NCBI RefSeq assembly: GCF_030849025.1
Contig: NZ_CP118224.1
Location: forward strand, 1,410,001 to 1,474,000
DNA length: 64,000 bases
DNA from: Oceanimonas pelagia
GTDB lineage: Bacteria > Pseudomonadota > Gammaproteobacteria > Enterobacterales > Aeromonadaceae
Direction of reading: 5' to 3'
A program made the translations under genes and the position numbers. This document shows, one piece after another, positions 17,891 to 26,543 of the stretch (position 1 is the first letter of the stretch; the number at the start of each line of letters is the position of its first letter). The notes below the pieces were generated by a model. The model was not told the DNA's origin and made no database searches. It saw only the letters and a program-made list of their open reading frames with translations.

Positions 17891-18082
17891 ATGAAAACCC
17901 TGATGTCACTGGCGCTGGCGGCACTGTTTTCCGTGGCCGTGGTGCCCGCTCAGGCGGTAACGCCGGCGTCCGATACGCCCGTTGTCGGCAAAACCCTGTC
18001 AATGGGGGACGGGGTGGACAACCGCCGTTGCCGCATGCTGGAAAAAGAGGGCATGAAACGGCCCGGTTATTGCCGGCCGTAA
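17891..18082 (+). CDS. Small exported protein of unknown function
   Basis: A 63-residue protein with a clear signal peptide (MKTLMSLALAALFSVAVVPA, cleavage near AQA) leaving a mature peptide of about 40 residues with two cysteines (NRRCRMLEKEGMKRPGYCRP). A good AAGGAGG site precedes the ATG and a strong terminator follows, supporting a real single-gene unit. I do not recognise the family. The two Cys could form one disulfide in the periplasm. Confidence 0.7.
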   Translation: MKTLMSLALAALFSVAVVPAQAVTPASDTPVVGKTLSMGDGVDNRRCRMLEKEGMKRPGYCRP

Positions 18083-18103
18083 TGCAAGGCAGGTCATATG
18101 ATG

Positions 18104-18134
18104 CGGGCCGGGGCGTAAAGCCCCGGCCCGTTTT
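18104..18134. terminator. Bidirectional terminator
   Basis: CGGGCCGGGGC and GCCCCGGCCCG form an 11-bp perfect stem around GTAAA, followed by TTTT. It serves the small exported protein gene and, on the other strand, the convergent VTT-oxidoreductase fusion. Confidence 0.88.
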
Positions 18135-18138
18135 GCTC

Positions 18139-20292
18139 TCAGCGGCCCAGCCGCCACTCATGGTAGCGCGCCAGCCAGCCCAGCAGCCGCTCGGGAGCAT
18201 GGGCGCGCTTCCATGCGCCGGCGGCATACTTGTTGGCTTCCGCCAGGGTGGGATAGACGTGAATGGTGCCGAGTATTTTGTTGAGACCCAGGTTGTGCTT
18301 CATGGCGAGCACGTATTCCGCCAGCAGCTCTCCGGCGTGCTCCGCCACTATGGTCACCCCCAGAATGCGATCCCGGCCCGGCTCGGTGAGCACCTTGATA
18401 AAGCCCTGCTCGGCGCCGTCGGTAATGGCCCGGTCGAGTTCCTTCAGGTCGAAGCGGGTGACTTCATGGGCCACCCCCCGTTGTTCGGCCTCCTGCTCGT
18501 TCAGGCCCACCCGGGCCACTTCCGGATCCACAAAGGTGCACCAGGGGATCACCCGGTAATCCACGGCAAAGCGTCTGAACTGGCCAAACAGGGCGTTGAC
18601 GCTGGCGTACCAGGCCATGTGGGCGGCGGTGTGGGTGAACTGGTAGGGGCCGGCCACGTCGCCGGCGGCGTAAATATGGGGGTACAGGGTTTCCAGATAG
18701 TCGTTGGTCTCGAGCACCCGTTCGGCGTCAATGCCGAGCTCCTGCAGGCCGTAGCCCTCAAGCCGGGCGCGGCGGCCCAGGGCCAGCAGCAGGGTGTCGG
18801 CATCCAGCTCAAGGTCGGTATCGCCCTGGCGGGCCCGCAGCCGGACGCCGTCTGTGCTTCGTGCAACGCGCTCCGCCTGGCAGCCGGTGAGCACCCGCAC
18901 GCCATCGGCGGCCAGCGCCTGTTTTACCCGGTCGCTCACCTCTGAATCTTCCTTTGGCAGCAGCCGGGCATTGCGCTGCACCAGGGTCACCCTTGATCCC
19001 AGCCGGGCAAAGGCCTGGGCCAGCTCGCAGCCAATGGGCCCGCCGCCCAGCACCAGCAGCCGGGCCGGTGGCGTGTCGCGGCTTGCCATGGCCTGCCACA
19101 GGGTGTCGCTGGTGAGGTAAGCCACTTCGCTCAGGCCCGGCAGCGGCGGAACAATTGGCTCGGCGCCGGTGGCAATAATGATGCTGCGGCCGGTCAGCCG
19201 CCGGGGCTGGCCATCCGCTTGGGTGATCGCCACCGTCCAGGGATCGATCAGCCTGCCGTAACCCTTGATCACCTCTACGCCAAGACTGGTGTAGCGCTCC
19301 ACGCTGTCGTGGGGAGCCACCTGATTGATAATGTTCTGCACCCGTGCCATCACGCGCCGAAAGCTGAATTCGGGCTCGCCGGCGTTCAGGCCATAGCGGT
19401 CGGCGTGGCGCAGCTGGTGGGCCACCCGCGCGCTTTTAATCAGTGCCTTGCTGGGCACACAACCGGTGTTGAGGCAGTCGCCGCCCATGGCGCCGGCTTC
19501 AATCAGGGTGACTTTGGCCCTGACGGTGGCGGCGATATAGGCGCTTACCAGGCCGGCGGCGCCGGCGCCGAGCACGATCAGGTTGCGATCAAACCGGCGC
19601 GGTCGCGTCCAGCCCCGGTACAGCCGGCGGCGCTGAATGTGCCGCAATAGCCCGCGGGCCAGCCAGGGAAACAGCCCCAGCAGGGTAAATGACATCAGCA
19701 AGGCCGGCGACAGTATGTCGCCCGGCCGCTCAATGGCGGCCAATTGCGTGCCGGCGTTTACGTACACCAGGGTACCGGGCAGCATGCCCAGCTGGCTCAC
19801 CCAGTAAAAGGTGCGGGTGGCCAGCGGGGTGAGGCCCATCAGCAGGTTGATCATAAAAAACGGAAACACCGGCACCAGCCGCAGGGTAAACAGGTAAAAG
19901 GCGCCGTCCTGTTCAATGCCCCGGTTCACCGCGCGCAGCCGGTTGCCGAAACGGCGTTGCACCTGTTGCCGCAGCAGAAAGCGGGCCACCAGAAAGGCCA
20001 GGGTGGCCCCCAGGCTGGAAGCAAACGACACCAGCACCAGCCCTTCTACCAGGCCAAACAGGGCGCCGGCGGCGAGGGTCATCACCGCGGCTCCGGGCAG
20101 CGACAAGGCCGCCATCAGCACGTAGAGCAGGAAAAAGCCACCGGCCATCAGCCAGGGCGACTCGGCGTGAAAGGCGGCAATGGCGGCCTGATGACGCTTG
20201 AGGGCGTCCAGGGTCAGCCACTGCTGCAGGTCGAAGGCAAAAAACGTCAGCAGCAGCAGGGCAAGTACCGCCAGCAGCAGGAGTTTCTTCAT
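18139..20292 (-). CDS. Fusion of TVP38/TMEM64 (VTT/SNARE-assoc) membrane domain and FAD/NAD disulfide oxidoreductase
   Basis: A 717-residue two-part protein. Residues ~1-230 form a multi-helix VTT domain (LSLPGAAVMTLAAGALFG, RLVPVFPFFMINLL). Residues ~240-717 form a mercuric reductase/dihydrolipoamide dehydrogenase-like enzyme: FAD motif VLGAGAAGLVSAY, redox pair GGDCLNTGCVPSKA, NAD motif VLGGGPIGCELAQAFARLG, and ALGRRA and YAAGDVAG blocks. The dimerisation domain ends in HVYPTLAEANKYAAG. Such fusions occur in several proteobacteria. The substrate is unknown; the membrane domain probably tethers it or delivers a lipophilic electron acceptor (inference). Confidence 0.92.
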   Translation of the reverse strand: MKKLLLLAVLALLLLTFFAFDLQQWLTLDALKRHQAAIAAFHAESPWLMAGGFFLLYVLMAALSLPGAAVMTLAAGALFGLVEGLVLVSFASSLGATLAFLVARFLLRQQVQRRFGNRLRAVNRGIEQDGAFYLFTLRLVPVFPFFMINLLMGLTPLATRTFYWVSQLGMLPGTLVYVNAGTQLAAIERPGDILSPALLMSFTLLGLFPWLARGLLRHIQRRRLYRGWTRPRRFDRNLIVLGAGAAGLVSAYIAATVRAKVTLIEAGAMGGDCLNTGCVPSKALIKSARVAHQLRHADRYGLNAGEPEFSFRRVMARVQNIINQVAPHDSVERYTSLGVEVIKGYGRLIDPWTVAITQADGQPRRLTGRSIIIATGAEPIVPPLPGLSEVAYLTSDTLWQAMASRDTPPARLLVLGGGPIGCELAQAFARLGSRVTLVQRNARLLPKEDSEVSDRVKQALAADGVRVLTGCQAERVARSTDGVRLRARQGDTDLELDADTLLLALGRRARLEGYGLQELGIDAERVLETNDYLETLYPHIYAAGDVAGPYQFTHTAAHMAWYASVNALFGQFRRFAVDYRVIPWCTFVDPEVARVGLNEQEAEQRGVAHEVTRFDLKELDRAITDGAEQGFIKVLTEPGRDRILGVTIVAEHAGELLAEYVLAMKHNLGLNKILGTIHVYPTLAEANKYAAGAWKRAHAPERLLGWLARYHEWRLGR

Positions 20293-20394
20293 GGTTGTGT
20301 TCCTTCTGGCTGTTTTACCGTGCGGTCGGATCGGAGCGCTCGGTTCTTACAACTAGACTTGATCCTAGCCGTTTGTTTTCAGCGAGGAGGGATC

Positions 20395-21519
20395 ATGCGT
20401 TCACGCCTGCTCTGGAGCCTGGCCGGGCTGCTGGCGTTGTTGCCCGTTGCGGCCCTGCTGATGGTGGCCAAACTCGCCCAGTTCAATGCCATGGCCGAGG
20501 CCGCCGACAACATGGTGATGCCACCGGAGCGGGTGAACGCCATTGCCGTGCGCGAGTATCAATGGCAGCCCGAAGTGACCGCGGTGGGCTCGGTGGCGGC
20601 GGTGCGGGGAGCGCTGCTGCGTACCGAGGCGGAAGGGGTGGTGGCCGAGGTGGCCTTTGCCGCGGGCGCCCGGGTGAAGGCCGGCGAGCTGTTGCTGCGC
20701 CTGAACGACCACCTTGAGCAGGCGCAACTGAACGAAGCCGGCGCCGCCACCGAGCTGGCCCGGCTCACCTATCAACGGGCGCGGGCATTGCGCAACCGCG
20801 GCAGCCTGGCCCAGGGCGATTTCGATGAGGCTCAGAGCCGTTATCGCCAGGCCAGTGCCCGGCAGCGTTTTATCGAGGCGCAGATCGCGCAAAAGGTGAT
20901 ACGCGCGCCCTTTGCCGGACAACTGGGCATTCGTCGCATCAGCCCGGGGCAGTTTCTGGAAAAGGGCAGTCCGGTAGTATCGCTGCACACCCTGGATCCG
21001 GTGCTGGTGGACTTTTCCCTGCCCCAGCGACGGCTGGCGGGGCTGAGGGCGGGGTTGCCGGTAGCGGTATTCGCCGACGCCTGGCCCGGACGCACCTTTA
21101 ACGGTGAGATCAGTGCCTTTGATCCCGAGCTGGACCTGGCCACCCGCAGTGTGCGGGTGCAGGCGAGTCTTGCCAACCCCGATGGTGCGCTACGTCCGGG
21201 CATGTTTGTGCAATTGACACTGACTCAGCCCGAGGCCGAAGCCCTGCTGCTGGTGCCACTCACCGCCATTCTGCACGGCCCGGAGAACGACGCCGTGCTG
21301 GTGATTGAGGCCGGTGACGGCGATACCCACGTGCTGCGTCGCCAGCCGGTTAAGCTTGGCCGGCGGCTGGGGGATTTTGTGGCGGTCAGCGAGGGGCTGC
21401 GAGCCGGCCAGCAACTGGTGTCCACCGGGGTGTTCAAGCTGTTTCCGGGCATGGCGGTGGTGATCGACAACCGGCTGGCGCCGGATTTCTCCCTTCACCC
21501 GCAACCGGACAACGGCTGA
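20395..21519 (+). CDS. RND efflux periplasmic adaptor (membrane fusion protein)
   Basis: A HlyD/AcrA-type adaptor of 374 residues with one N-terminal membrane helix (residues 5-27). The lipoyl/barrel-sandwich halves (EGVVAEVAFAAGARVKAGE and IRAPFAGQLGIRRISPGQF) flank a short coiled-coil hairpin. The beta-barrel domain includes GALRPGMFVQLTL. GAGGAGGG precedes ATG 20395. It is coupled to the RND pump (TGATG). No outer-membrane channel gene is adjacent, so a TolC encoded elsewhere is expected. Confidence 0.94.
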   Translation: MRSRLLWSLAGLLALLPVAALLMVAKLAQFNAMAEAADNMVMPPERVNAIAVREYQWQPEVTAVGSVAAVRGALLRTEAEGVVAEVAFAAGARVKAGELLLRLNDHLEQAQLNEAGAATELARLTYQRARALRNRGSLAQGDFDEAQSRYRQASARQRFIEAQIAQKVIRAPFAGQLGIRRISPGQFLEKGSPVVSLHTLDPVLVDFSLPQRRLAGLRAGLPVAVFADAWPGRTFNGEISAFDPELDLATRSVRVQASLANPDGALRPGMFVQLTLTQPEAEALLLVPLTAILHGPENDAVLVIEAGDGDTHVLRRQPVKLGRRLGDFVAVSEGLRAGQQLVSTGVFKLFPGMAVVIDNRLAPDFSLHPQPDNG

Positions 21520-24500
21520 TGCCCGCCTTTACCGACATCTTCGTGCGTCGCCCGGTGCTGGCCCTGGTGGTCAGCCTGCTGATTTTGATCGCCGGCGCCC
21601 AGGCCTGGTGGTCGCTCAGCGTGCGCCAGTATCCCGAAAGTGAAAACGCCGCTGTGGTGGTGGCCACCCCCTATGTGGGCGCCAGTGCCGAGGTGGTGCG
21701 TGGTTTTGTGACCACCGCCATCGAAGGGGCCATCGCCGCCGCCGACGGCATCGACTATGTGGAGTCGAAAAGTCTGCTGGGGCTGTCGCTGGTGACCGCC
21801 CGGCTCAAGCTGAATTACGAGCCCACCCGGGCACTGGCGGACATTACCGCCAAGGTCAACGAGGTGCGCAACCAGCTGCCCGCCGAGGCCGAGGTGCCCG
21901 CCATCAGCGTGCAGTCGGCAGACTCCGAGTTTGCCGCCGCCTACCTGAGTTTTTCTTCCGACACCCTGTCCCAGAGCGAGATCACCGACTATCTGGTGCG
22001 GGTGGTGCAGCCGCGTTTGTCGGCCCTGCCCGGGGTGCAGCGGGCCGAGATCTTCGGCGCCCGCACCTTTGCCATGCGGGTGTGGCTCGAGCCCGAGCGG
22101 CTGGCGGCGCTGGACATCAGCCCGGCCGAGGTGAGCCAGGCCCTGGCCGCCAACAACTTTCTGTCGGCGGTGGGCAGCACCCAGGGGGCCCTGGTGCGGG
22201 TGTTCCTTACCGCCAACACCGACCTGCACAGTGCCGGGCAGTTTCGCCGGCTGGTGATCCGCGCCCGCAACGACACCTTGGTGCGGCTGGAAGACGTGGC
22301 CCGGGTGGAGCTGGGGGCGGAAGACTACGATACCGAGGTCAGCTTTAACGGCCAGAACGCGGTGTTTATGGGCATTTTTCCCCTGCCCAATACCAATGTG
22401 ATCGAGGTGATCGCCGGGGTGCGCGACGATCTTGAACAGCTGAGGGTAGACCTGCCCCAGGGGCTGGCGGCGGAGATCGGCTACGATGCCTCGGAATACG
22501 TGGACAACGCCATTCGCGAGGTGGTGGGCACTCTCAGCGAGACCCTGCTGATCGTGATTGGGGTGATTTTCCTGTTCCTGGGATCCTGGCGCTCGGTGCT
22601 GGTGCCGGTGGTGGCCATTCCGGTGTCGCTGGTGGGCGCCGTGTTCCTGATGCAGTTGTTCGGCTTTACCCTCAATCTGTTGACCCTGCTGGCCATTGTG
22701 CTGTCGGTGGGGCTGGTGGTGGACGACGCCATCGTGATGGTGGAAAACGTGGAGCGGCACCTGCGGGAAGGACGCACCCCGAAAGAGGCGGCACTCATCG
22801 GTGCCCGGGAGCTGATGGGCCCGGTGATCGCCATGACCCTGACTCTGGCGGCGGTGTACATTCCCATCGGCCTGCAGGGAGGGCTTACCGGCTCCCTGTT
22901 TCGGGAGTTTGCCCTCACCCTGGCCGGCGCCGTGACCATCTCCGGGCTGGTGGCGCTGACCCTGTCGCCCACCATGAGTGCCACCCTGTTGCGCAGCGCC
23001 GAGCGCGAGGAGCGGGGCTTCACCGGCCGGGTGAACCACACCTTTGATCGGCTGAAACTGGCCTACGGCCGCTGGCTTGCACGGGTGCTGGCCCGGCGCA
23101 CCGCGGTATACGTGCTCTGGGGCGGCCTGGGCCTGCTGGTGGTGCCCATGTACCTGTTTTCCCCCCGGGAGCTGGCGCCGCTCGAGGATCAGGGCTTTAT
23201 GTTCGGCATCATCAACAACGCCGCCAATGCTTCGGCGGATCAGAAGGTGCACTTTGGCCGGGCCGCCGAGCGGGTGTTTCTGGATGCGCCGGAGCGGGCG
23301 TTGACCTTTCAGATTTTGTTGTCGCCCTCGGACCCGTTCGCCGCGGCGCTGGGGGTGGGCGGCTTCAGCGGCATGGTGGTCAAGCCCTGGGAGCAGCGGG
23401 AGCGCACCATTCGGGAAATCGTGCCGGATATTCAGGCGGGCATGAATGCCATTCCCGGGCTGCAGGTGTTTGTGGCCCAGCCGCCGGCGCTGCCCGGCGG
23501 CAGCAACTTTCCGGTGGAGTTCATCATCGCCTCCACCGACGAGCCCGCCGACATGCTGGCCTATGCCCGGCAGTTGCAGCAGGTGGCCACGGCCAGCGGC
23601 CTGTTTTATTTTCCGCCGGAGATTGACCTGAAAATCGACCAGCCCCAGACCGAAATCGTGCTCGATCACCAGAAGCTGGCGGCGCTGGGGCTCACTCAGC
23701 GCCAGGTGGGGCTGGATCTGGGGGCGGCGCTCGGCGGCAATTACGTCAACCGCTTCAATATCGACGGCCGGGCCTACAAGGTGATCCCCCAGCTGCGGCG
23801 GCGTGACCGGCTTAACCCGGAGCAACTGGGCGACATTTACCTGCGCGGGCCCGCCGGCCAGCTGGTGCCGCTGTCGGCCATCGCCCGGCTCGAAAACAGC
23901 ACGGTGCCGCGCTCCCTCAACCGCTTTCAGCAGCTTAACGCCATCAAGCTGTCGGGCATGACCGGTCGCCTCGACGAAGGCCTGACGGTGCTGGAAAATG
24001 CGGCCCGGGAGCTGCTGCCGGCGGACTACAGCATTAATTACACCGGTGAGTCGCGCCAGTTGCGCACCGAAGGCGGCAGGTTCCTGCCGGCACTGGGGCT
24101 GGCCATCGTGATGATTTTTCTGGTGCTGGCGGTGCAGTTCAACTCCTTTCGCGATCCGCTGGTGATCCTGCTGGGCTCGGTGCCCCTGGCCATGTTTGGC
24201 GCACTCATTTTTACGGTGCTGAAAATGCCCAACCCGGATCTGCCGTTCTGGACCGACGGCTGGACCACCACCCTCAATATTTACGCCCAGGTGGGGCTGG
24301 TCACTTTGGTGGGCCTCATCGCCAAGAACGGAATCTTAATCGTGGAATTCGCCAACAAGCTGCAGCAGCAGGGGCTGACCAAGGCCGAGGCCATTGAGCA
24401 GGCGGCCATGACCCGGCTCAGGCCGGTGCTGATGACCTCGGTGGCCACCGTGGCCGGGCATTTTCCGCTCATTCTGGTGGACGGTCCGGGCGCGGCGGCG

Positions 24501-24623
24501 CGCAACTCCATTGGTCTGGTGCTGGTGGGGGGCATGGCCGTGGGGACCTTTTTCACCCTGTTTGTGGTGCCCTCGCTCTATCTGCTGCTGGCGCGCCGTC
24601 ATGTGCGGGAGGAAACAACATGA
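21519..24623 (+). CDS. RND multidrug efflux pump, inner-membrane subunit
   Basis: A 1034-residue HAE1-type proton/drug antiporter. It has twelve expected helices with two large periplasmic loops. The TM4 proton-relay motif VGLVVDDAIVMVENVERHL (two Asp) is near residue 405 and the GxxGxxxP-type motifs are intact. The C-terminal half repeats the fold (LVGLIAKNGILIVEFANKLQ, TM10/11). The upstream overlap with the adaptor and the downstream ATGA overlap with a patatin gene indicate one coupled three-gene operon. The substrate is unknown. Confidence 0.96.
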   Translation: MPAFTDIFVRRPVLALVVSLLILIAGAQAWWSLSVRQYPESENAAVVVATPYVGASAEVVRGFVTTAIEGAIAAADGIDYVESKSLLGLSLVTARLKLNYEPTRALADITAKVNEVRNQLPAEAEVPAISVQSADSEFAAAYLSFSSDTLSQSEITDYLVRVVQPRLSALPGVQRAEIFGARTFAMRVWLEPERLAALDISPAEVSQALAANNFLSAVGSTQGALVRVFLTANTDLHSAGQFRRLVIRARNDTLVRLEDVARVELGAEDYDTEVSFNGQNAVFMGIFPLPNTNVIEVIAGVRDDLEQLRVDLPQGLAAEIGYDASEYVDNAIREVVGTLSETLLIVIGVIFLFLGSWRSVLVPVVAIPVSLVGAVFLMQLFGFTLNLLTLLAIVLSVGLVVDDAIVMVENVERHLREGRTPKEAALIGARELMGPVIAMTLTLAAVYIPIGLQGGLTGSLFREFALTLAGAVTISGLVALTLSPTMSATLLRSAEREERGFTGRVNHTFDRLKLAYGRWLARVLARRTAVYVLWGGLGLLVVPMYLFSPRELAPLEDQGFMFGIINNAANASADQKVHFGRAAERVFLDAPERALTFQILLSPSDPFAAALGVGGFSGMVVKPWEQRERTIREIVPDIQAGMNAIPGLQVFVAQPPALPGGSNFPVEFIIASTDEPADMLAYARQLQQVATASGLFYFPPEIDLKIDQPQTEIVLDHQKLAALGLTQRQVGLDLGAALGGNYVNRFNIDGRAYKVIPQLRRRDRLNPEQLGDIYLRGPAGQLVPLSAIARLENSTVPRSLNRFQQLNAIKLSGMTGRLDEGLTVLENAARELLPADYSINYTGESRQLRTEGGRFLPALGLAIVMIFLVLAVQFNSFRDPLVILLGSVPLAMFGALIFTVLKMPNPDLPFWTDGWTTTLNIYAQVGLVTLVGLIAKNGILIVEFANKLQQQGLTKAEAIEQAAMTRLRPVLMTSVATVAGHFPLILVDGPGAAARNSIGLVLVGGMAVGTFFTLFVVPSLYLLLARRHVREETT

Positions 24624-25501
24624 GTGAACGGGAGCACGGCCGCACCGCCCTGGTGCTGGCCGGTGGTGGCAGCCTGGGAGCGGTACAGGTGGGCATGCTG
24701 CAGGCACTGATTGAACACGGTTTTCACGCCGAGCTGGTGGTGGGCGCCTCGGTGGGGGCCATTAACGGCGCCTATTTCGCCGCCCGCCCGCACCGCCACG
24801 GGGTGGAGGAGCTGGCCGACATCTGGCTGTCGCTGCGCAGCGAAGACGTGTTTCCCATTCATACCTTCAGCGCGCTCAAATCGCTGCTGTTGGGGCAGAA
24901 CCATCTGGTGCCGGCCGATGCCCTGGCGCACCTGCTGGAGCGCCGGCTGCCGGTGGCGCGCATTGAAGACACCCAGTTGCCGTTGCACATAGTGGCCACC
25001 GAGCTGCTCACCGGCCGGGAAGCGGTGCTGTCGGCCGGCCCCCTGCTCGAGGCCCTGCTGGCCAGCGCTGCCATTCCCCTGGTGTATCCGCACCGGGAAG
25101 TGGCCGGCAAGGCGCTGGTAGACGGCAGCGTGGCCAGCAACACGCCCATCGCCAGTGCCGTGGCCCTGGGTGCCAAGCGGTTGCTGGTGCTGCCCACCGG
25201 TTTTGGCTGTGCCTGCCCGGCAGTGCCGGCGAGCATGGCGTCACTGGCGCTGCATACCCTGAATCTGCTCAGCATGTGGCAGCTGGTGCGCGACGTGGAG
25301 CATTACCAGCACCAGGCCGATATTCACGTGGTGGCGCCCCTGTGCCCCCAGGCGGTGTCGGTGTTCGATTTTTCGGTGACCGCCGGCCTTATTCGCCGGG
25401 CCCGGCTGCATACCCAGCGCTGGCTCAGGGAAGGGGGGCTGAACCGCACCGGTGTGCCCGACAGCCTGCGGCCTCATCATCATGGCGCGGGCATTCAATG
25501 A
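24620..25501 (+). CDS. Patatin-like phospholipase
   Basis: A 293-residue patatin/RssA-type acyl hydrolase. The oxyanion GGGSLG motif is in LVLAGGGSLGAVQVG, the catalytic Ser is in GASVGAING (GxSxG, near residue 45) and the catalytic Asp is in LVDGSVASNTP. It has no signal peptide, so it is probably cytoplasmic or membrane-associated. It starts by ATGA overlap with the RND pump stop, which ties its synthesis to the pump. Confidence 0.92.
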   Translation: MSEREHGRTALVLAGGGSLGAVQVGMLQALIEHGFHAELVVGASVGAINGAYFAARPHRHGVEELADIWLSLRSEDVFPIHTFSALKSLLLGQNHLVPADALAHLLERRLPVARIEDTQLPLHIVATELLTGREAVLSAGPLLEALLASAAIPLVYPHREVAGKALVDGSVASNTPIASAVALGAKRLLVLPTGFGCACPAVPASMASLALHTLNLLSMWQLVRDVEHYQHQADIHVVAPLCPQAVSVFDFSVTAGLIRRARLHTQRWLREGGLNRTGVPDSLRPHHHGAGIQ

Positions 25502-25565
25502 CGACGTGCACACATCGGTGCCTGCCTGTTACCATGGCCGCATTGATCACGCACGAAACGGCATC

Positions 25566-25889
25566 ATGGATAACCTGTTTCATCCTCTGCCGGCGCACCT
25601 CGCCGAAGAACGCTTTGACGAACTGCTGAGCACTCCCCATGTGCGCATCGAGCGCATTGTGTCTCGGGGCCACACCTCGCCGGCCGAAGGCTGGTACGAT
25701 CAGCACGAAGACGAATGGGTGCTGGTGCTGACCGGTAGCGGCACCCTGGAGTTCGAGCACGGTCGCCGGCAAACCCTGGCGCCCGGGGATCACCTTTATA
25801 TTCCCGCTCATCAAAAACACAGGGTGTGCCACACCGCCCCCGATGAACTCACCATCTGGCTGGCGGTGTTTGTGCCGCCCGCGCAGTAA
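25566..25889 (+). CDS. Small cupin-domain protein
   Basis: A single-domain beta-barrel protein of 107 residues. The cupin metal-site blocks are WYDQHEDEWVLVLTGSGTLEF (motif 1, with His and Glu ligands) and PGDHLYIPAHQKHRV (motif 2, with His). The function is unknown; similar proteins are often named cupin phosphomannose-isomerase-like. It is 12 nt ahead of a GNAT gene and likely cotranscribed with it. Confidence 0.85.
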   Translation: MDNLFHPLPAHLAEERFDELLSTPHVRIERIVSRGHTSPAEGWYDQHEDEWVLVLTGSGTLEFEHGRRQTLAPGDHLYIPAHQKHRVCHTAPDELTIWLAVFVPPAQ

Positions 25890-25901
25890 GGCGTTGAAGA
25901 G

Positions 25902-26432
25902 ATGACTACCCATACACCGGCCCTGACCATTACCCCCATCACTCCTCGGGATGACGCCGCTATTTGCCGGATTATTCGGAACGTGGGCGCCGAATTCGGC
26001 GCTGTGGGCGAGGGCTTTGGCCCGGGCGACGACGAAGTGCGTTGCATGAGCCGGCATTACCGCCCCGAGGCGAACAGTCGCTATTTTGTTGCCCGGCTGA
26101 ACGGCGAGGTGGTGGGCGGCGCCGGCCTGGCCCCGCTGAGGGGCAGCCGGAGCATCTGCGAGCTGAAAAAGCTGTTTCTGCTGCCCGCCGCCCGGGGATA
26201 CGGTCTTGGCCGGCGGCTTGCCGAGGCCTGCCTGGCCTTTGCCGTGAAGCAGGGATTCTCGGCCTGTTATCTGGATACCCTGAGCTCCATGACCGATGCC
26301 ATTGCCCTGTATGAAAAGCTCGGCTTTTGCCGTCTCGACGCGCCGCTGATGGCGTCGGCGCATGGCGGTTGCGATGTGTGGATGCTCAAGGAGTGGCCGG
26401 CGCCGGCCCAAACGGACATGGATCTCATTTGA
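25902..26432 (+). CDS. GNAT-family N-acetyltransferase
   Basis: A 176-residue acetyl-CoA-dependent acetyltransferase. The GNAT core is visible: GGAGLAPLRG (beta 4), CELKKLFLLPAARGYGLGRRL with the acetyl-CoA pyrophosphate loop, and YLDTLSSMTDAIALYEKLGF near the C-terminus. The opening TITPITPRDDAAICRIIRNV matches several MarR-associated or orphan GNATs. The substrate is unknown. AAGAG precedes ATG 25902. Confidence 0.88.
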   Translation: MTTHTPALTITPITPRDDAAICRIIRNVGAEFGAVGEGFGPGDDEVRCMSRHYRPEANSRYFVARLNGEVVGGAGLAPLRGSRSICELKKLFLLPAARGYGLGRRLAEACLAFAVKQGFSACYLDTLSSMTDAIALYEKLGFCRLDAPLMASAHGGCDVWMLKEWPAPAQTDMDLI

Positions 26433-26450
26433 GTGTCTTTGTGGTTCTGT

Positions 26451-26484
26451 CGGGGTGAACGTCGTTGTGTTCGCCTTCACCCCG
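26451..26484 (+). terminator. Possible hairpin after the GNAT gene
   Basis: CGGGGTGAA (26451-26459) pairs perfectly with TTCACCCCG (26476-26484) around a 16-nt loop. There is no T tract after it, so it may be a terminator, an mRNA 3' stabilising hairpin or a chance structure. Confidence 0.45.
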
Positions 26485-26543
26485 GGATAGGGTGAGCCCT
26501 GGGCCGGGTTTGTTCGCCCAGGCCGGCACAACAAGGAGCCCCC

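Noticed and set aside
21495-23825. 776-codon minus-strand frame across the RND pump gene
   Set aside because: A shadow frame with typical reversed-codon composition; the RND gene has all family motifs on the other strand.
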